Shown here: positions 62,696 through 64,000 of the stretch, in pieces
Position numbering within the stretch: the stretch's first letter is position 1
Layout of the letters: every line of letters starts with the position of its first letter
Source: Cristatella mucedo
Taxonomy: Eukaryota > Bryozoa > Phylactolaemata > Cristatellidae
Reading direction: 5' to 3'
Assembly: GCA_009760855.2 (NCBI GenBank)
Contig: WPIO01000006.1
Span: 372,001 to 436,000, forward strand
DNA length: 64,000 bases
Program-made: the position numbers and the translations under genes
The notes under the pieces: model-generated
Seen by the model: the letters and a program-made list of their open reading frames with translations, nothing else
Told to the model about the DNA's origin: nothing
Databases searched by the model: none

Positions 62696-63429
62696 ACGTG
62701 CTGAAGCAGGTCATCCGTTCTAATTATTTTGATGACTGCTCGACGCGACGTCTTAAATTCATTCTGAAGATCAATTCCACAGCAAATCATCATATTCGAA
62801 GGATTAAGGAGTACCTATCGAAATGACTGGCTCAAGATCTTACTAGTTCCATGGTTTTATCTTGATTTAATTTGATTGAAGGATTATAATTCAGTTATGG
62901 AATGGCTGTCGAAAAACACTGAATGTATTTTATGTCACTGAAAATAGAGCTCATACCATTTGTCGTTTAGCACGGATCGATTGCCCTTTTGTGACCGTAA
63001 ATAGCGTTAGAAAAACAGCCCTCCGCCTCTCCCGATGAATTTGATTTGAGCAGATAAGGGCAACTGCAACAATAAATGAGAGCATTACAATTCTATAGAT
63101 TTTAATCCATCTGTTTGATATATGGAATAGTCTGATACTAATTGCTAGATTCAGTGTGAGATTAGATACATATTGCTTAAAATGTCGCTAGCAAGCAATA
63201 GATGTATAGCAACTTACTTGCTAGAATCAACTAGGCTAGCCTATAAAGCTATTATGTTTACTTTGAATGGCTACTTTGCTCATAAAAATTTAGTTATGTT
63301 ATTGCAGATGCGCAAATAACAACGTCAGGCATATTAAAAATCATATTTTGGGATTTGAAATAGTTATTTATAGAGGAGATGCTAGTGCAAAGTAGACGTT
63401 AGACCGAGAGAACAGTGAGCTGGATGTAG

Positions 63430-63588
63430 GCCATAGAGACAGAGATAGAGAGAGCGACAGAGACAGAGACAGAGACAGAGACAGAGACAGAGACAGAGAC
63501 AGAGACAGAGGCAGAGGAAGAGGCAGAGACAGAGACTAGAGAGAGAGACTAGAGAGAGAGAGAGGGGGGGGGAGAAAGAGAAAGACAT

Positions 63589-63625
<37 letters not shown>
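63430..63625. repeat. imperfect GA / GACAGA array
   Basis: About 200 bp of purine-rich repeats: GACAGA units, then GAGA and GAAA variants. Confidence 0.93.
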
Positions 63626-63627
<2 letters not shown>

Positions 63628-63639
63628 AAGTTTAGTCAA

Positions 63640-63755
63640 GCTGCTAATATGCTCGCACCAAGGTCTGGCTGAGGTCGTGAGCTCGAGCCCCGAGGCTGTG
63701 AAGCGCCTGAATTGAGATTAAATTCTCTTAGGGCGCTATACAAATGAATATTTTA
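63640..63755 (+). mobile_element. SINE-B
   Basis: gctgaggtcgtgagctcgag (B-box region) leads to tgtgaagcgcctgaattgag, then attaaattctcttagggcgc and tatacaaatgaat. It begins within 20 bp of the GA array. Confidence 0.83.
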
Positions 63756-64000
63756 TTCTTTAGATCTGCTTAGCAACTTTGGTAGAATATTAGTCGCACT
63801 AGAACCGGATCCCAGCACTCAGATCCATAGCAATCTACCTCCATTTCTAAAATAAGCTCTGAAACTGACTGTGTCACTGGCTAAACCTGGTTGTTGCGGG
63901 CTATTTGTAAAAGGACGTACAAGGGAAAGTGGGTAAAATCTTGCGGGAAACCCAAACTTCCGTTGTCTATTATAGGAAACCAAAACCACAGCTTCGCAAA

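Larger units (their letters stand above)
62277..64000 (+). other. DCX-EMAP intron or downstream, next exon not seen
   Basis: It contains a LINE-B copy, AT-rich unique sequence (62700-63400), a GA-rich array and a SINE-B copy. The next WD40 exon must lie beyond 64000 if the gene continues. Confidence 0.6.

Overview
This is eukaryotic, animal-type DNA: spliced GT-AG genes with small exons in a sea of repeats (SINEs, LINE ends, an LTR retrotransposon, DNA-transposon remnants, long GA/CT/GT microsatellites and a 14-bp satellite). No bacterial gene organisation is present. The species cannot be named. The families point to a metazoan, and the LTR-element polymerase type would fit a flatworm or another spiralian, but that is a weak inference.

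Two real protein-coding genes can be read exon by exon, each with matching splice phases and no internal stop. (1) On the minus strand at the left edge is an NAD kinase (NADK-type) gene. Exons at 7506-7635, 4378-4575, 1723-1825 and 1583-1630 carry the N-terminal block, the GGDGT nucleotide-binding motif and the following LGSLGFLTPF block. The 3' half lies off the left end, and the first exon(s) were not found. (2) On the plus strand, from 44.6 kb to the right edge, is a doublecortin/EMAP fusion gene (DCX-DCX-HELP-WD40, the layout of fly DCX-EMAP). It has ten firmly placed exons (44597-62276) and one possible 33-nt micro-exon. The 5' end is unresolved and the 3' end is beyond the window.

Between the genes (about 8-44 kb) is repeat-rich DNA: LINE-A, LINE-B and LINE-C fragments, two tRNA-headed SINE families, a Tc1/mariner remnant (6.6-7.1 kb), hAT-type elements (29.2 and 45.7 kb), GC-rich islands (26.1-27.4 and 32.3-33.8 kb), a 72-bp-arm hairpin (31.96-32.12 kb) and a Ty3/gypsy-like LTR retrotransposon (34071-38450, minus) with a 5-bp target duplication.

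Most notable: a decayed duplicate of the first DCX exon inside a DCX-EMAP intron; a SINE family that ends in the 3' tail of the local LINE; a 14-bp satellite with higher-order structure inside a DCX-EMAP intron; two inverted copies of a LINE derivative sharing one internal deletion; and an LTR element whose gag frame runs open from inside its 5' LTR.
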